From: Mesostigma viride
Taxonomy: Eukaryota > Streptophyta > Mesostigmatophyceae > Mesostigmatales > Mesostigmataceae
NCBI GenBank assembly: GCA_009746045.1
Contig: RPFO01000574.1
Location: 1 to 62,976, forward strand
DNA: 62,976 bases
Reading direction: 5' to 3'
In this document: one piece after another, positions 48,901 to 61,919 of the stretch
Layout: each line of letters begins with the position of its first letter
Numbering within the stretch: the first letter of the stretch is position 1
Program-made: the position numbers and the translations under genes
Notes under the pieces: model-generated
Seen by the model: the letters and a program-made list of their open reading frames with translations, nothing else
Databases searched by the model: none
What the model was told of the DNA's origin: nothing

Positions 48901-51900
48901 GCCATGGAGACACCATGGGAGCCTGAATCCTCATCATTAATTACATAAATGCCAACCATGTACGTAGACAAGCCATGATGACACCATGGGAGCCTGAATC
49001 CTCCTCATTAATTACATAAATGCCAACCATGTACGTAGACAAGCCATGATGACACCATGGGAGCCTGAATCCTCATCATTAATTACATACATGCCATCCA
49101 TGTACGTAGACAGGCCATGATGACACCATGGGAGCCTGAATCCTCATCATTTACTATTCCTTGACATCCATGTACGTAGGCCAGCCATGGAGACACCATG
49201 GGAGCCTGAATCCTCCTCATTAATTACATAAATGCCAACCATGTACGTAGACAAGCCATGATGACCCCATGGGAGCCTGAATCCTCATCATTAATTACAT
49301 AAATGCCATCCATGTACGTAGACGGGCCATGATGACACCATGGGAGCCTGAATCCTTATCATTTACTATTCCTTGACATCCATGTACGTAGGCCAGCCAT
49401 GGAGACACCATGGGAGCCTGAATCCTCATCATTAATTACATAAATGCCAACCATGTACGTAGACAAGCCATGATGACACCATGGGAGCCTGAATCCTCCT
49501 CATTAATTACATAAATGCCAACCATGTACGTAGACAAGCCATGATGACACCATGGGAGCCTGAATCCTCATCATTAATTACATACATGCCATCCATGTAC
49601 GTAGACAGGCCATGATGACACCATGGGAGCCTGAATCCTCATCATTTACTATTCCTTGACATCCATGTACGTAGGCCAGCCATGGAGACACCATGGGAGC
49701 CTGAATCCTCCTCATTAATTACATAAATGCCAACCATGTACGTAGACAAGCCATGATGACACCATGGGAGCCTGAATCCTCATCATTTACTATTCCTTGA
49801 CATCCATGTACGTAGGCCAGCCATGATGACACCAATGGAGCCTGAATCCTCCTCGTTAATTACATAAATGCCAACCATGTACGTAGACAAGCCATGATGA
49901 CCCCATGGGAGCCTGAATCCTCATCATTTACTATTCCTTGACATCCATGTACGTAGACGGGCCATGATGACACCATGGGAGCCTGAATCCTCATCATTTA
50001 CTATTCCTTGACATCCATGTACGTAGGCCAGCCATGATGACACCAATGGAGCCTGAATCCTCTTCATTTTCTTAATGAGAGGATTCAGGTTACATAAATG
50101 CCAACCATGTAGGTAGACAAGCCATGATGACACCATGGGAGCCTGAATCCTCATCATTTACTATTCCTTGACATCCATGTACGTAGGCCAGCCATGGAGA
50201 CACCATGGGAGCCTGAATCCTCCTCATTAATTACATAAATGCCAACCATGTACGTAGACAAGCCATGATGACCCCATGGGAGCCTGAATCCTCATCATTA
50301 ATTACATAAATGCCATCCATGTAAGTAGACGGGCCATGATGACACCATGGGAGCCTGAATCCTCCTCATTAATTACATAAATGCCAACCATGTACGTAGA
50401 CAAGCCATGATGACACCATGGGAGCCTGAATCCTCATCATTAATTACATAAATGCCATCCATGTACGTAGACGGGCCATGATGACACCATGGGAGCCTGA
50501 ATCCTCATCATTAATTACATAAATGCCATTCATGTACGTAGGCCAGCCATGGAGACACCATGGGAGCCTGAATCCTCATCATTAATTACATACATGCCAA
50601 CAATGTAGGTAGACAAGCCATGATGACACCATGGGAGCCTGAATCCTCATCATTTATTTTATGAGACATCCATGTACGTAGGCCAGCCATGATGACACCA
50701 TGGGAGCCTGAATCCTCATCATTTCTTTTTCTTTGACATCCATGTACGTAGGCCAGCCATGATGACACCATGGGAGCCTGAATCCTCCTCATTAATTACA
50801 TACATGCCATCCATGTACGTACACGGGCCATGATGACACCATGGGAGCCTGAATCCTCCTCATTTACTATTCCTTGACATCCATGTACGTAGGCCAGCCA
50901 TGGAGACACCATGGGAGCCTGAATCCTCATCATTAATTACATAAATGCCAACCATGTACGTAGACAAGCCATGATGACACCATGGGAGCCTGAATCCTCC
51001 TCATTAATTACATAAATGCCAACCATGTACGTAGACAAGCCATGATGACACCATGGGAGCCTGAATCCTCATCATTAATTACATACATGCCATCCATGTA
51101 CGTAGACAGGCCATGATGACACCATGGGAGCCTGAATCCTCATCATTTACTATTCCTTGACATCCATGTACGTAGGCCAGCCATGGAGACACCATGGGAG
51201 CCTGAATCCTCCTCATTAATTACATAAATGCCAACCATGTACGTAGACAAGCCATGATGACCCCATGGGAGCCTGAATCCTCATCATTAATTACATAAAT
51301 GCCATCCATGTACGTAGACGGGCCATGATGACACCACGGGAGCCTGAATCCTCATCATTTACTATTCCTTGACATCCATGTACGTAGGCCAGCCATGGAG
51401 ACACCATGGGAGCCTGAATCCTCCTCATTAATTACATAAATGCCAACCATGTACGTAGACAAGCCATGATGACCCCATGGGAGCCTGAATCCTCATCATT
51501 AATTACATAAATGCCATCCATGTAAGTAGACGGGCCATGATGACACCATGGGAGCCTGAATCCTCCTCATTAATTTCATACATGCCAACAACACGTAGAC
51601 GGGCCATAATGACACCACGGGAGCCTGAATCCTGATCATTTTTTTTTCTTTGACATCCATGTACGTAGGCCAGCCATGATGACACCATGGGAGCCTGAAT
51701 CCTCATCATTTTTTTTCTGAGACATCCATGTACGTAGGCCAGCCATGATGACACCATGGGAGCCTGAATCCTCATCATTAAATACATACATGCCATCCAT
51801 GTACGTAGACAGGCCATGACATCTGACACCATGGGAGCCTGAATCCTCATCATTTACTATTCCTTGACATCCATGTACGTAGACGGGCCATGATGACACC

Positions 51901-54900
51901 ATGGGAGCCTGAATCCTCATCATTTTTTTTTCTTTGACATCCATGTACATACGTAGGCCAGCCATGATGACACCAATGGAGCCTGAATCCTCATCATTAA
52001 TTACATACATAAATGCCATGATCATCAATGACCCCATGGGAGCCTGAATCCTCATCATTAAATACATAAATGCCACGGTCCATGTACGTAGACGGGCCAT
52101 GATGACACCAATGGAGCCTGAATCCTCATCATTAATTACATAAATGCCAACCATGTACATACACGGGCAATGATGACACCATGGGAGCCTGAATCCTCAT
52201 CATTAATTACATAAATGCCAACCATGTACGTAGGCCAGCCATGATGACACTATGGGAGCCTGAATCCTCATCATTAATTTCATACATGCCAACAACACGT
52301 AGACGGGCCATAATGACACCACGGGAGCCTGAATCCTCATCATTTTTTTTTCTTTGACATCCATGTACGTAGGCCAGCCATGATGACACCATGGGAGCCT
52401 GAATCCTCATCATTTTTTTTCTGAGACATCCATGTACGTAGGCCAGCCATGATGACACCATGGGAGCCTGAATCCTCATCATTAAATACATACATGCCAT
52501 CCATGTACGTAGACAGGCCATGATGACACCATGGGAGCCTGAATCCTCATCATTTACTATTCCTTGACATCCATGTACGTAGACGGGCCATGATGACACC
52601 ATGGGAGCCTGAATCCTCATCATTTTTTTTTCTTTGACATCCATGTACATACGTAGGCCAGCCATGATGACACCAATGGAGCCTGAATTCTCATCATTAA
52701 TTACATACATGCCATCCATGTACGTAGACAGGCCATGACATCTGACACCATGGGAGCCTGAATCCTCATCATTTACTATTCCTTGACATCCATGTACGTA
52801 GACGGGCCATGATGACACCATGGGAGCCTGAATCCTCATCATTTTTTTTTCTTTGACATCCATGTACATACGTAGGCCAGCCATGATGACACCAATGGAG
52901 CCTGAATCCTCATCATTAATTACATACATAAATGCCAACCATGTACATACACGGGCAATGATGACACCAATGGAGCCTGAATCCTCATCATTAATTACAT
53001 AAATGCCAACCATGTACATACACGGGCAATGATGACACCATGGGAGCCTGAATCCTCATCATTTTTTTTTTCTTTGACATCCATGTACATACGTAGGCCA
53101 GCCATGATGACACCAATGGAGCCTGAATCCTCATCATTAATTACATACATGCCATCCATGTACGTAGACAAGCCATGATGACACCATGGGAGCCTGAATC
53201 CTCATCATTAATTACATACATGCCATCCATGTACGTAGACAGGCCATGATGACACCATGGGAGCCTGAATCCTCATCATTTACTATTCCTTGACATCCAT
53301 GTACGTAGGCCAGCCATGGAGACACCATGGGAGCCTGAATCCTCCTCATTAATTACATAAATGCCAACCATGTACGTAGACAAGCCATGATGACCCCATG
53401 GGAGCCTGAATCCTCATCATTAATTACATAAATGCCATCCATGTACGTAGACGGGCCATGATGACACCATGGGAGCCTGAATCCTCCTCATTAATTACAT
53501 AAATGCCAACCATGTACGTAGACAAGCCATGATGACACCATGGGAGCCTGAATCCTCATCATTTACTATTCCTTGACATCCATGTACGTAGGCCAGCCAT
53601 GATGACACCAATGGAGCCTGAATCCTCCTCGTTAATTACATAAATGCCAACCATGTACGTAGACAAGCCATGATGACCCCATGGGAGCCTGAATCCTCAT
53701 CATTTACTATTCCTTGACATCCATGTACGTAGACGGGCCATGATGACACCATGGGAGCCTGAATCCTCATCATTTACTATTCCTTGACATCCATGTACGT
53801 AGGCCAGCCATGATGACACCAATGGAGCCTGAATCCTCTTCATTTTCTTAATGAGAGGATTCAGGTTACATAAATGCCAACCATGTAGGTAGACAAGCCA
53901 TGATGACACCATGGGAGCCTGAATCCTCATCATTAAATACATAAATGCCATCCATGTACGTAGGCCAGCCATGGAGACACCATGGGAGCCTGAATCCTCC
54001 TCATTAATTACATAAATGCCAACCATGTACGTAGACAAGCCATGATGACACCATGGGAGCCTGAATCCTCATCATTTACTATTCCTTGACATCCATGTAC
54101 GTAGGCCAGCCATGATGACACCAATGGAGCCTGAATCCTCCTCGTTAATTACATAAATGCCAACCATGTACGTAGACAAGCCATGATGACCCCATGGGAG
54201 CCTGAATCCTCATCATTTACTATTCCTTGACATCCATGTACGTAGACGGGCCATGATGACACCATGGGAGCCTGAATCCTCTTCATTAATTACATAAATG
54301 CCAACCATGTACGTAGACGGGCCATGATGACACCATGGGAGCCTGAATCCTCATCATTTTTTTTATGAAACATCCATGTACGTAGGCCAGCCATGATGAC
54401 ACCATGGGAGCCTGAATCCTCATCATTTTTTTTTCTTTGACATCCATGTACGTAGACGGGCCATGATGACACCATGGGAGCCTGAATCCTCATCATTAAT
54501 TACATACATGCCATCCATGTACGTACACGGGCCATGATGACACCATGGGAGCCTGAATCCTCATCATTTACTATTCCTTGACATCCATGTACGTAGGCCA
54601 GCCATGGAGACACCATGGGAGCCTGAATCCTCCTCGTTAATTACATAAATGCCAACCATGTACGTAGACAAGCCATGATGACCCCATGGGAGCCTGAATC
54701 CTCATCATTAATTACATAAATGCCATTCATGTACGTAGGCCAGCCATGGAGACACCATGGGAGCCTGAATCCTCATCATTAATTACATACATGCCAACAA
54801 TGTAGGTAGACAAGCCATGATGACACCATGGGAGCCTGAATCCTCATCATTTATTTTATGAGACATCCATGTACGTAGGCCAGCCATGATGACACCATGG

Positions 54901-55428
54901 GAGCCTGAATCCTCATCATTTCTTTTTCTTTGACATCCATGTACGTAGGCCAGCCATGATGACACCATGGGAGCCTGAATCCTCCTCATTAATTACATAC
55001 ATGCCATCCATGTACGTACACGGGCCATGATGACACCATGGGAGCCTGAATCCTCCTCATTTACTATTCCTTGACATCCATGTACGTAGGCCAGCCATGG
55101 AGACACCATGGGAGCCTGAATCCTCATCATTAATTACATAAATGCCAACCATGTACGTAGACAAGCCATGATGACACCATGGGAGCCTGAATCCTCCTCA
55201 TTAATTACATAAATGCCAACCATGTACGTAGACAAGCCATGATGACACCATGGGAGCCTGAATCCTCATCATTAATTACATACATGCCATCCATGTACGT
55301 AGACAGGCCATGATGACACCATGGGAGCCTGAATCCTCATCATTTACTATTCCTTGACATCCATGTACGTAGGCCAGCCATGGAGACACCATGGGAGCCT
55401 GAATCCTCATCATTAAATACATAAATGC
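45975..55428. repeat. 71 bp satellite, left arm, about 130 copies
   Basis: The unit holds CCATGATGACACCATGGGAG, CCTGAATCCTCATCATT, a variable linker (AATTACATAAATGCCAACC, TACTATTCCTTGACATCC or T-rich TTTCTTTGACATCC) and ATGTACGTAG(A/G). 71 is not a multiple of three, so no single frame persists and the minus-strand frames of up to 270 codons are artefacts. Larger blocks are duplicated: about 46241-48155 matches 51571-53485 (offset 5330), about 48170-49400 matches 50166-51400 (offset 1996), and part of the latter recurs again near 54.8 kb. Confidence 0.93.
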
Positions 55429-56485
55429 CATCCATGTAATTAATGATGAGGATTCAGGCTCCCATGGTGTCATCATGGCCCGTCTACGTACATGGATGTC
55501 AAGGAATAGTAAATGATGAGGATTCAGGCTCCCATGGTGTCATCATGGCTTGTCTACGTACATGGTTGGCATTTATGTAATTAACGAGGAGGATTCAGGC
55601 TCCCATAATGTCTCCATGGCTGGCCTACGTACATGGATGTCAAGGAATAGTAAATGATGAGGATTCAGGCTCCCATGGTGTCATCATGGCCCGTCTACGT
55701 ACATGGATGGCATGTATGTAATTAATGATGAGGATTCAGGCTCCCATGGTGTCATCATGGCCCGTCTACGTATATGGATGTCAAAGAAAAAAAAATGACG
55801 AGGATTCAGGCTCCCATGGTGTCATCATGGCTGGCCTACGTACATGGATGTCTCATAAAAAAAATGATGAGGATTCAGGCTCCCATGGTGTCATCATGGC
55901 CCGTCTACGTACATGGTTGGCATTTATGTAATTAATGATGAGGATTCAGGCTCCCATGGTGTCATCATGGCCTGTCTACGTACATGGATGGCATGTATGT
56001 ATTTAATGATGAGGATTCAGGCTCCCATGGTGTCATCATGGCTGGCCTACGTACATGGATGTCTCAGAAAAAAAATGTGGAGGATTCAGGCTCCCATGGT
56101 GTCATCATGGCTGGCCTACGTACATGGATGTCTCATAAAATAAATGATGAGGATTCAGGCTCCCGTGGTGTCATTATGGCCCGTCTACGTGTTGTTGGCA
56201 TGTATGAAATTAATGATGAGGATTCAGGCTCCCATAGTGTCATCATGGCTGGCCTACGTACATGGTTGGCATTTATGTATTTAATGATGAGGATTCAGGC
56301 TCCCATGGTGTCATCATGGCTTGTCTATGTACATGGTTGGCATTTATGTAATTAATGATGAGGATTCAGGCTCCATTGGTGTCATCATGGCCCGTCTACG
56401 TACATGGGTGGCATTTATGTATTTAATGATGAGGATTTAGGCTCCCATGGGGTCATCATGGCTTGTCTACGTACATGGAGTCATA
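55429..56485. repeat. 71 bp satellite, right arm, inverted, about 15 copies
   Basis: Same unit as the left array but in the opposite orientation (ATGATGAGGATTCAGGCTCC on plus). The switch happens without spacer at a hairpin with stems 55397-55416 and 55440-55459. Confidence 0.93.
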
Positions 56486-56755
56486 TTGATTCATGGAACA
56501 ATGAGATACCATTCTTAATTGAAAATTGTTCTTGATACTTTCACATGCATGCCCGGAATCGTGAATTTGTGCGGGTTTCCATGATGACAATCCTCATTGA
56601 ATTCTTGAGCACACAATATTGAGCAATTTAGGGGCACTTCGGCAATGTTGACCATTTTCATTCATGATCAATAAAATTAACATTTAATGCAATAAATACA
56701 TATTCCACTCATTTTAATAAACCATGCAAAAACTTTACAAGCACGCTCAAGCTAG

Positions 56756-57535
56756 GGGTGGGCTGGCATGCACGCGTGGGTGTGGGGGTGGGCTGGCATG
56801 CATGCGTGGGTGTGGGGGTGGGCTGGCATGCACGTGTGGGTGTGGGGGTGGGCTGGCATGCATGCGTGGGTGTGGGGTTGGGCTAGCCTGCATGCGTGGG
56901 TGTGGGGGGGGGCTGGCATGCATGCGTGGGTGTGTGTGGGGGGCTAGCATGCATGCGTAAGTGTGGGGGGGGGCTGGCATGCATGCGTGGGTGTGGGGGG
57001 GGGCTGGCATGCATGCGTGGGTGTGTGTGGGGGGCTAGCATGCATGCGTAAGTGTGGGGGGGGGCTGGCATGCATGCGTGGGTGTGTATGGGGGCTGGCA
57101 TGCATGCGTGGGTGTGTGTGGGGGGCTAGCATGCATGCGTGGGTGTGTGGGGGGGCTGTCATGCATGCGTGGGTGTGTGTGGGGGCTGGCATCCATGCGT
57201 GGGTGTGTGGGGGGGCTAGCATGCATGCGTGGGTGTGGGGGTGGGCTAGCATGCATGCGTGGGTGTGGGGGGGGGCGGTCATGCATGCGTGGGTGTGTGG
57301 GGGGGCTGGCATGCATGCGTGGGTGTGTGGGGGGGCTAGCATGCATGCGTGGGTGTGGGGGTGGGCTAGCATGCATGCGTGGGTGTGAGTGTGGGCTAGC
57401 ATGCATGCGTGGGTGTGGGGGGGGCTAGCATGCATGCGTGGGTGTGGGGGGGCCGGGGCCGGGGCTAGCATGCATGCGTGGGTGTGGGGGTGGGCTAGCA
57501 TGCATGCGTGGGTGTGGGGGGGGGCTAGCACGCCC
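56756..57535. repeat. 25-28 bp GC-rich array, right arm
   Basis: Reverse-complement counterpart of 45210-45705, expanded to about 29 copies of GCATGCATGCGTGGGTGTG with G-runs. The copy numbers of the two arms differ, so the arrays have evolved since the inversion. Confidence 0.93.
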
Positions 57536-58169
57536 CACCCCTCCATCGGCACAGCCAGCCTTGTGAGTCTACCCTTAACAACAAGGCTGGTAGGACGACA
57601 CGCCTGAGCAGCATATGTCATGCCTATCTCAGGCTAATAATGTGTGATTTTGTGCCAACAACCAAGTTGTTCCACCCAACAACACATTATAAACCCTCTT
57701 CCAAAATGCCCAACAAGCCGGACACGTGGAGGACCACACACGCAGTATATAAAGAGAAAATAAGCTGACTTTTTATCCAGCCAACCTGTGGCTAGCTGCT
57801 CTGGTTAGCATGACAAATGCTAACATTTACTCAGTGGGAAAGGTGAAGAGACCATTGGAACAGCCTACCTGACGCATGTGCCACCAAAGCATTGTGTCCC
57901 GCAAAATGCACACTGCCTCCTTTCTAACAAGCACGAGCCGCTCTCTTTAGGAGACAGGTGCCAGCTCGTCAGTGTCTGGGGAAAATGATGCCGCTGCTTA
58001 GGAAGACCGCGTGAATTTCCTCGAACACAACTGTCTATAAAGCAAAAGAAATTTCAGAGAAGCATGGAAATAAAAGCATTACACCTTCCCGACAGGTTGT
58101 GGGCCACGCGCTGCAGCAAGCCAGCCACGTCACAGACGAACTTGCTTAAAAACATCCAGGAATCCAGCG

Positions 58170-58569
58170 ATGCAGCGCCAGGACCCGCAACTTCATGGCT
58201 GCATCTGGCCGGAAAGAAGGCAAAAAGCTTACGCTCAACGAGGTAAGAAAGCAGGAAAGCGCTATCTTAGGACGTTTAATACAAGAACGTACCATAACGG
58301 GCATTTATTCGTGCCCAGGCGCACAAGAAAGGCCACCCTTTCATGGAGAGGTCGGGCGCGCATGGCGCAGGCCTAATGTTATCTTACCGCAAAATGACGG
58401 GAAAGGTAAAGATAGCAGCGGGAATTTTTACGGCTTTAGAAACATCATTAAACTAGCTTCCATTAGGACCATCAAAACTGGCAACAATCGACAATCACAC
58501 CTGCAGGCATCAATTATACTTTATTCATCCCGACAGAAATTCAGGCCGGACCCCCCCTGCCGATGGTAA
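58170..58569 (+). other. Small paired open frames, right arm
   Basis: Two overlapping plus frames, 58170-58376 (68 codons) and 58195-58569 (124 codons, with ERTITGIYSCPGAQE and NVILPQNDGKGKDSSGNFYG). The mirror of the longer frame is open in the left arm but its ATG is CTG there. A TATA-like AGTATATAAAGAG lies about 430 bp upstream at 57745. This may be a transcribed remnant of the element. No family was recognised. Confidence 0.3.
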
Positions 58570-58740
58570 AGAAAAAGAGCCCGCGACATTATAGATCGCA
58601 ACTATCCCACCATAAATTAGAATCAGTAACTAATTTTCTCCAAGAATCGAGCATTTTTTCTGCTTTCCGCGAGCCAGATTTGTCACGTTTCGTCTAAAAG
58701 CAGTCGCCATGGCCACTTCCGCAAGGGGTGCGCGCACCGT

Positions 58741-59642
58741 GCACCCACTTTTCACGGTACGGAGGGTACCGCGGAATTTTTTTGGCGCGGAAAATATTCG
58801 CCGCCAAAAATTAACCATGCATGCATGCCCGTCGTCTCCAAACATTGCATTACATGCACGTGACGGCGTGTTCCCTCGGTCATGGTGCGCGGCGGTGCCA
58901 GCTGGACTGATGTCATGCCCTCCACGTAGGCTCGTTCTACATTTCAGAACTGATCCATGGCGCATAATTAGAATTTTGGAAGGTAGAATCAGGTTCTGAA
59001 GGTTCTACATAGTAGCCTAGTAAGGGTACACTAACATGTAGCCCAGTAGTTACTAATCCTGCGATCATGACGGAATATACATGTAGTGATACTAATCGAT
59101 ACATGTAGTACACATGGTTGGCGCACAGAATGTTGTACAACCTGCCCTACATGTCGGAAAAACGCACACTCTGACAAACGTGATTGAAATATATTGTACA
59201 ACATCATCACTAACGCTACATCCGGAACTGTTCTAGTGAATAGCATTACAATGTACTCCCCCGGCAGGTGTGGGTGCCCGAGTACTTGGGAGTCTGAACA
59301 CGCAGTGTCGACTCCTATTGGTGCAAAGGCATTTTTGTCGTCTCTTCATTTTTTATTCTCCGTTACCACTATATATTGTACAATAGCATGTAGGATGGTA
59401 CATCCAGAACTGTTCGAGCGAATAGCAGGGGGATCTACACCCCCGGTGGGGATCTACACCCTACCCAATACCTGGATGAGACCGGCAGTCGCCGTGTCGA
59501 ATCCTTTTTGCGGCATGTCAGTTTTCAGGGTTCTTTTTTTTTAGTTTTTTTCCCTTTTTTTTTTTTTTCTCCATTTTTACAAATCAGATTTTTTCAGAAC
59601 AGTGCATACGGCTAAGCTTTCATTTCGCAAGACAATTCTTAC
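58741..59642. other. Non-coding flank with a recurring CCGGAACTGTTC motif
   Basis: TCC(G/A)GAACTGTTC followed by GAATAGCA recurs at about 59221 and 59403, and again at 59941 in the foldback element. ACATGTAG is repeated at 59034-59110. No gene was recognised. Confidence 0.5.
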
Positions 59643-60392
59643 GGCACCTTCCAAAGTCCCTGGTGTGTGTCAGTGCAGCGTCGACATGGCATGCGTGGAG
59701 GATATTTGCGTACGTACGACGAATCATGTGAAACGACTGGTCCAACCTAAAAAAATTTTGAATTTTTGCCGTGTCCAGTAACGGTCCTAGGTTGCACCCG
59801 CGGGCCGTTCCGGCAGCTGTACAGAATAGATCAGAAAGATACGCCGCGGAATGACGCCAGTGCCCGGCAAATGTGAGTCGGGAACTGAACAGTCACTACA
59901 AACGTCGAAAATCTATTGCTCCACCCCCCAAAAAAAGCGTTCCGGAACTGTTCGAAGCGAATAGCACTGACAGGATTCGAACCTGCGTCCAGAGTGAGGT
60001 TGCGGAGTGAGGGAGGCCAGCCATCATGGTCCGCACACAAATCTGGCTCGGGTCCGATCCCTGTCAGTGCTCTTCGCTTCGAACAGGTCCGGAACGCTTT
60101 TTTGTGGGGATGGAGCAATAAATACTCGACATTTGCAGTGACTGTTCAGTTCCGGGCTCACAAATGATTTGCCGGGCACAGGCGTCGTTGCGCGGCGTAT
60201 CTTTGTGATCTTTTCTGTACAGCTGTCGGAACGTCCCGCGGGTGCAACCTAGGACCGTTACTGGACACGGCAAAAATTTAAAATTTTTCAGGTTGGACCA
60301 GTCGTTTCACATGATTCGTCGTACGTACGCACATATCCTCGCATGCCATGTCGACGCTGCACTGACACACACCAGGGACTTTGGAAGGTGCG
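59643..60392. repeat. Foldback repeat (about 340 bp arms) with a tRNA-like B box
   Basis: The arm at about 59643-59990 and the arm at about 60060-60392 are imperfect reverse complements (shared blocks include TGACACACACCAGGGACTTT, ACGTACGACGAATCATGTG and CCTAGGACCGTTACTGGACA, reading the right-hand sense). Near the centre, AGCACTGACAGGATTCGAAC at 59964 contains, on minus, GGTTCGAATCC, a perfect RNA polymerase III B box with a tRNA-like 3' stem (CAGTGCT). A diverged mirror copy (GGGTCCGATCCC) lies at about 60050. No complete cloverleaf can be drawn, so it is not annotated as a tRNA gene. Confidence 0.65.
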
Positions 60393-60489
60393 CACCCAGC
60401 CCGCCCAGGTAATTGATGCGGTGTTTTGCAGGCGCGCACCGCCGGATGCGCCCACCACGCCCGCCACCGCACGTCCAGTGACCGACTGT

Positions 60490-61310
60490 GGTCCACGTTC
60501 TTTTTCGCCTGCGGGTGCAGCCCCCATAATGCGTACGAGCAGCTTCACGGCTTTCTTCTTTGGAAATCAAGAACAACGGGCCTGACAACAACAACAACGA
60601 CAGCAGCATCAGCTCCAACAAGAGTGAGTTGCGGGATTTTACGTACGTGGTTTTTCTATTTTTTTTTTCACCTGGCATGTTGAGTATTCATCCCATTTTG
60701 CGTCATGACGGCTTCCTGAACGACGACTCTCTCTCCCTCTCCCTCTCCCCCCCTCTCCCTCTTATTTTTCACCAGGTTTTTCATGCCGATTTTAAATCCC
60801 TTTTGCGTCATGCTCCTTGTAGCGTGATGTCGTCAATTGTCACTCACAACAATACTATCATTGTGGTTCGTTCTTTTTCGCCTGCGGGTGCAGGTCACGA
60901 GCGTTGCGTACGAGCAGCACTTACATCATTAAATCAAGAACAACGGGCCTGACAACAAGAACAACGACAGCAGCATCAGCAACAACAAGAGTGAGTTGCG
61001 GGATTTTATGTACGTTGTTTTTCTCATGTTTTTTCACCTGTCATGTTGAGTATTCATCCCATTTTGCGTCATGCCGGCTTCCTGAACGACGACTCTCTCT
61101 CCCTCTCCCTCTCCCCCCCCTCTCCCTCTTATTTTTCACCAGGTTTTTCATGCCGATTTTTAATCCCTTTTGCGTCATGCTCCTTGTAGCGTGATGTCGT
61201 CAATTGTCACTCACAACCATGCTATCATTGTGGTTCGTTCTTTTTCGCCTGCGGGTGCAGGTCACGAGCGTTGCGTGCGGTGCGTCATCAATCCAAGAAC
61301 AAAACACGAT
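60490..61310 (+). repeat. About 375 bp tandem repeat resembling exon-intron units
   Basis: Two full copies and the start of a third (GAACAACGGGCCTGACAACA at 60571 and 60948). Each has a pyrimidine tract ending CGCCTGCGGGTGCAG, a short Asn/Ser-rich open stretch, then AACAAGAGTGAGTTGCGG, a good donor consensus. The repeat may be a multiplied exon or only non-coding DNA. Confidence 0.6.
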
Positions 61311-61838
61311 GTGGCTAAACCCTCCCTCTCCCTCTCCCTCTCCCTCTCCCTCTCCCTCTCCCTCTCCCTCTCCCTCTCCTCTCTCTCCTCTCCCTCTCCC
61401 TCTCCCTCTCCCTCTCCCTCTCCCTCTCCCTCTCCCTCTCCCTCTCCCTCTCCCTCTCCCTCTCCCTCTCCCTCTCCCTCTCCCTCTCCCTCTCCCTCTC
61501 CCTCTCCTCCTCTCCCTCTCTCTCCCTCTCCCTCTCCCTCTCCCTCTCCCTCCTCTCCTCTCCCTCTCCCTCTCCGTCTCCCTCTCCCTCTCCTCTCCCT
61601 CTCCGCTTACCCCTCCCTCTCCCTCTCCCTCTCCCTCTCCCTCTCCCTCTCCCTCTCCTCTCCCTCTCCCTCTCCCTCTCCCTCTCCCTCTCCCTCTCCC
61701 TCTCCTCTCTCCCTCCACCTCCCCTCTCCCTCTCCCTCCCTCTCCCTCTCCCTTTCCCTCCCTCCCTCCCTCCATCCCTCCCTCCTCCTCTCCTCCCTCC
61801 CTCTCCTCCCTCCCTCCCTCCCTCCCTCCTCCTCCCTC

Positions 61839-61919
<81 letters not shown>

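Larger units (their letters stand above)
43991..58740. mobile_element. 14.7 kb asymmetric palindrome / foldback element
   Basis: The sequence from about 43991 inward is the reverse complement, with scattered substitutions, of the sequence from about 58740 inward. Matching blocks in mirror order are: a single-copy block (43991-45200 and 57540-58740), a GC-rich 25-28 bp array, a single-copy linker (45705-45975 and 56485-56755), and a 71 bp satellite. The symmetry centre is at about 55428, so the left arm is 11.4 kb and the right 3.3 kb; the difference is extra satellite copies on the left. Each outer tip carries the palindrome GGTGCGCGCACC (43993-44004, 58727-58738). Long inverted repeats made of tandem repeats are the hallmark of foldback transposons. 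Inverted duplication of a satellite locus is the alternative. No transposase is inside and no target duplication was seen. Confidence 0.8.

Noticed and set aside
46173-53019. Minus-strand frames of up to 270 codons with NDEDSGSHGVIMA repeats
   Set aside because: The 71 bp unit rotates the reading frame in every copy, so the apparent proteins are artefacts of a satellite.
45210-57535. CRISPR-like array
   Set aside because: Units are directly adjacent or differ by linker variants and have no unique spacers; the genome is eukaryotic.
59960-60070. tRNA gene
   Set aside because: There is a perfect B box and acceptor-like stem, but no D arm, anticodon arm or A box; the 5' side is an inverted copy of the 3' half.
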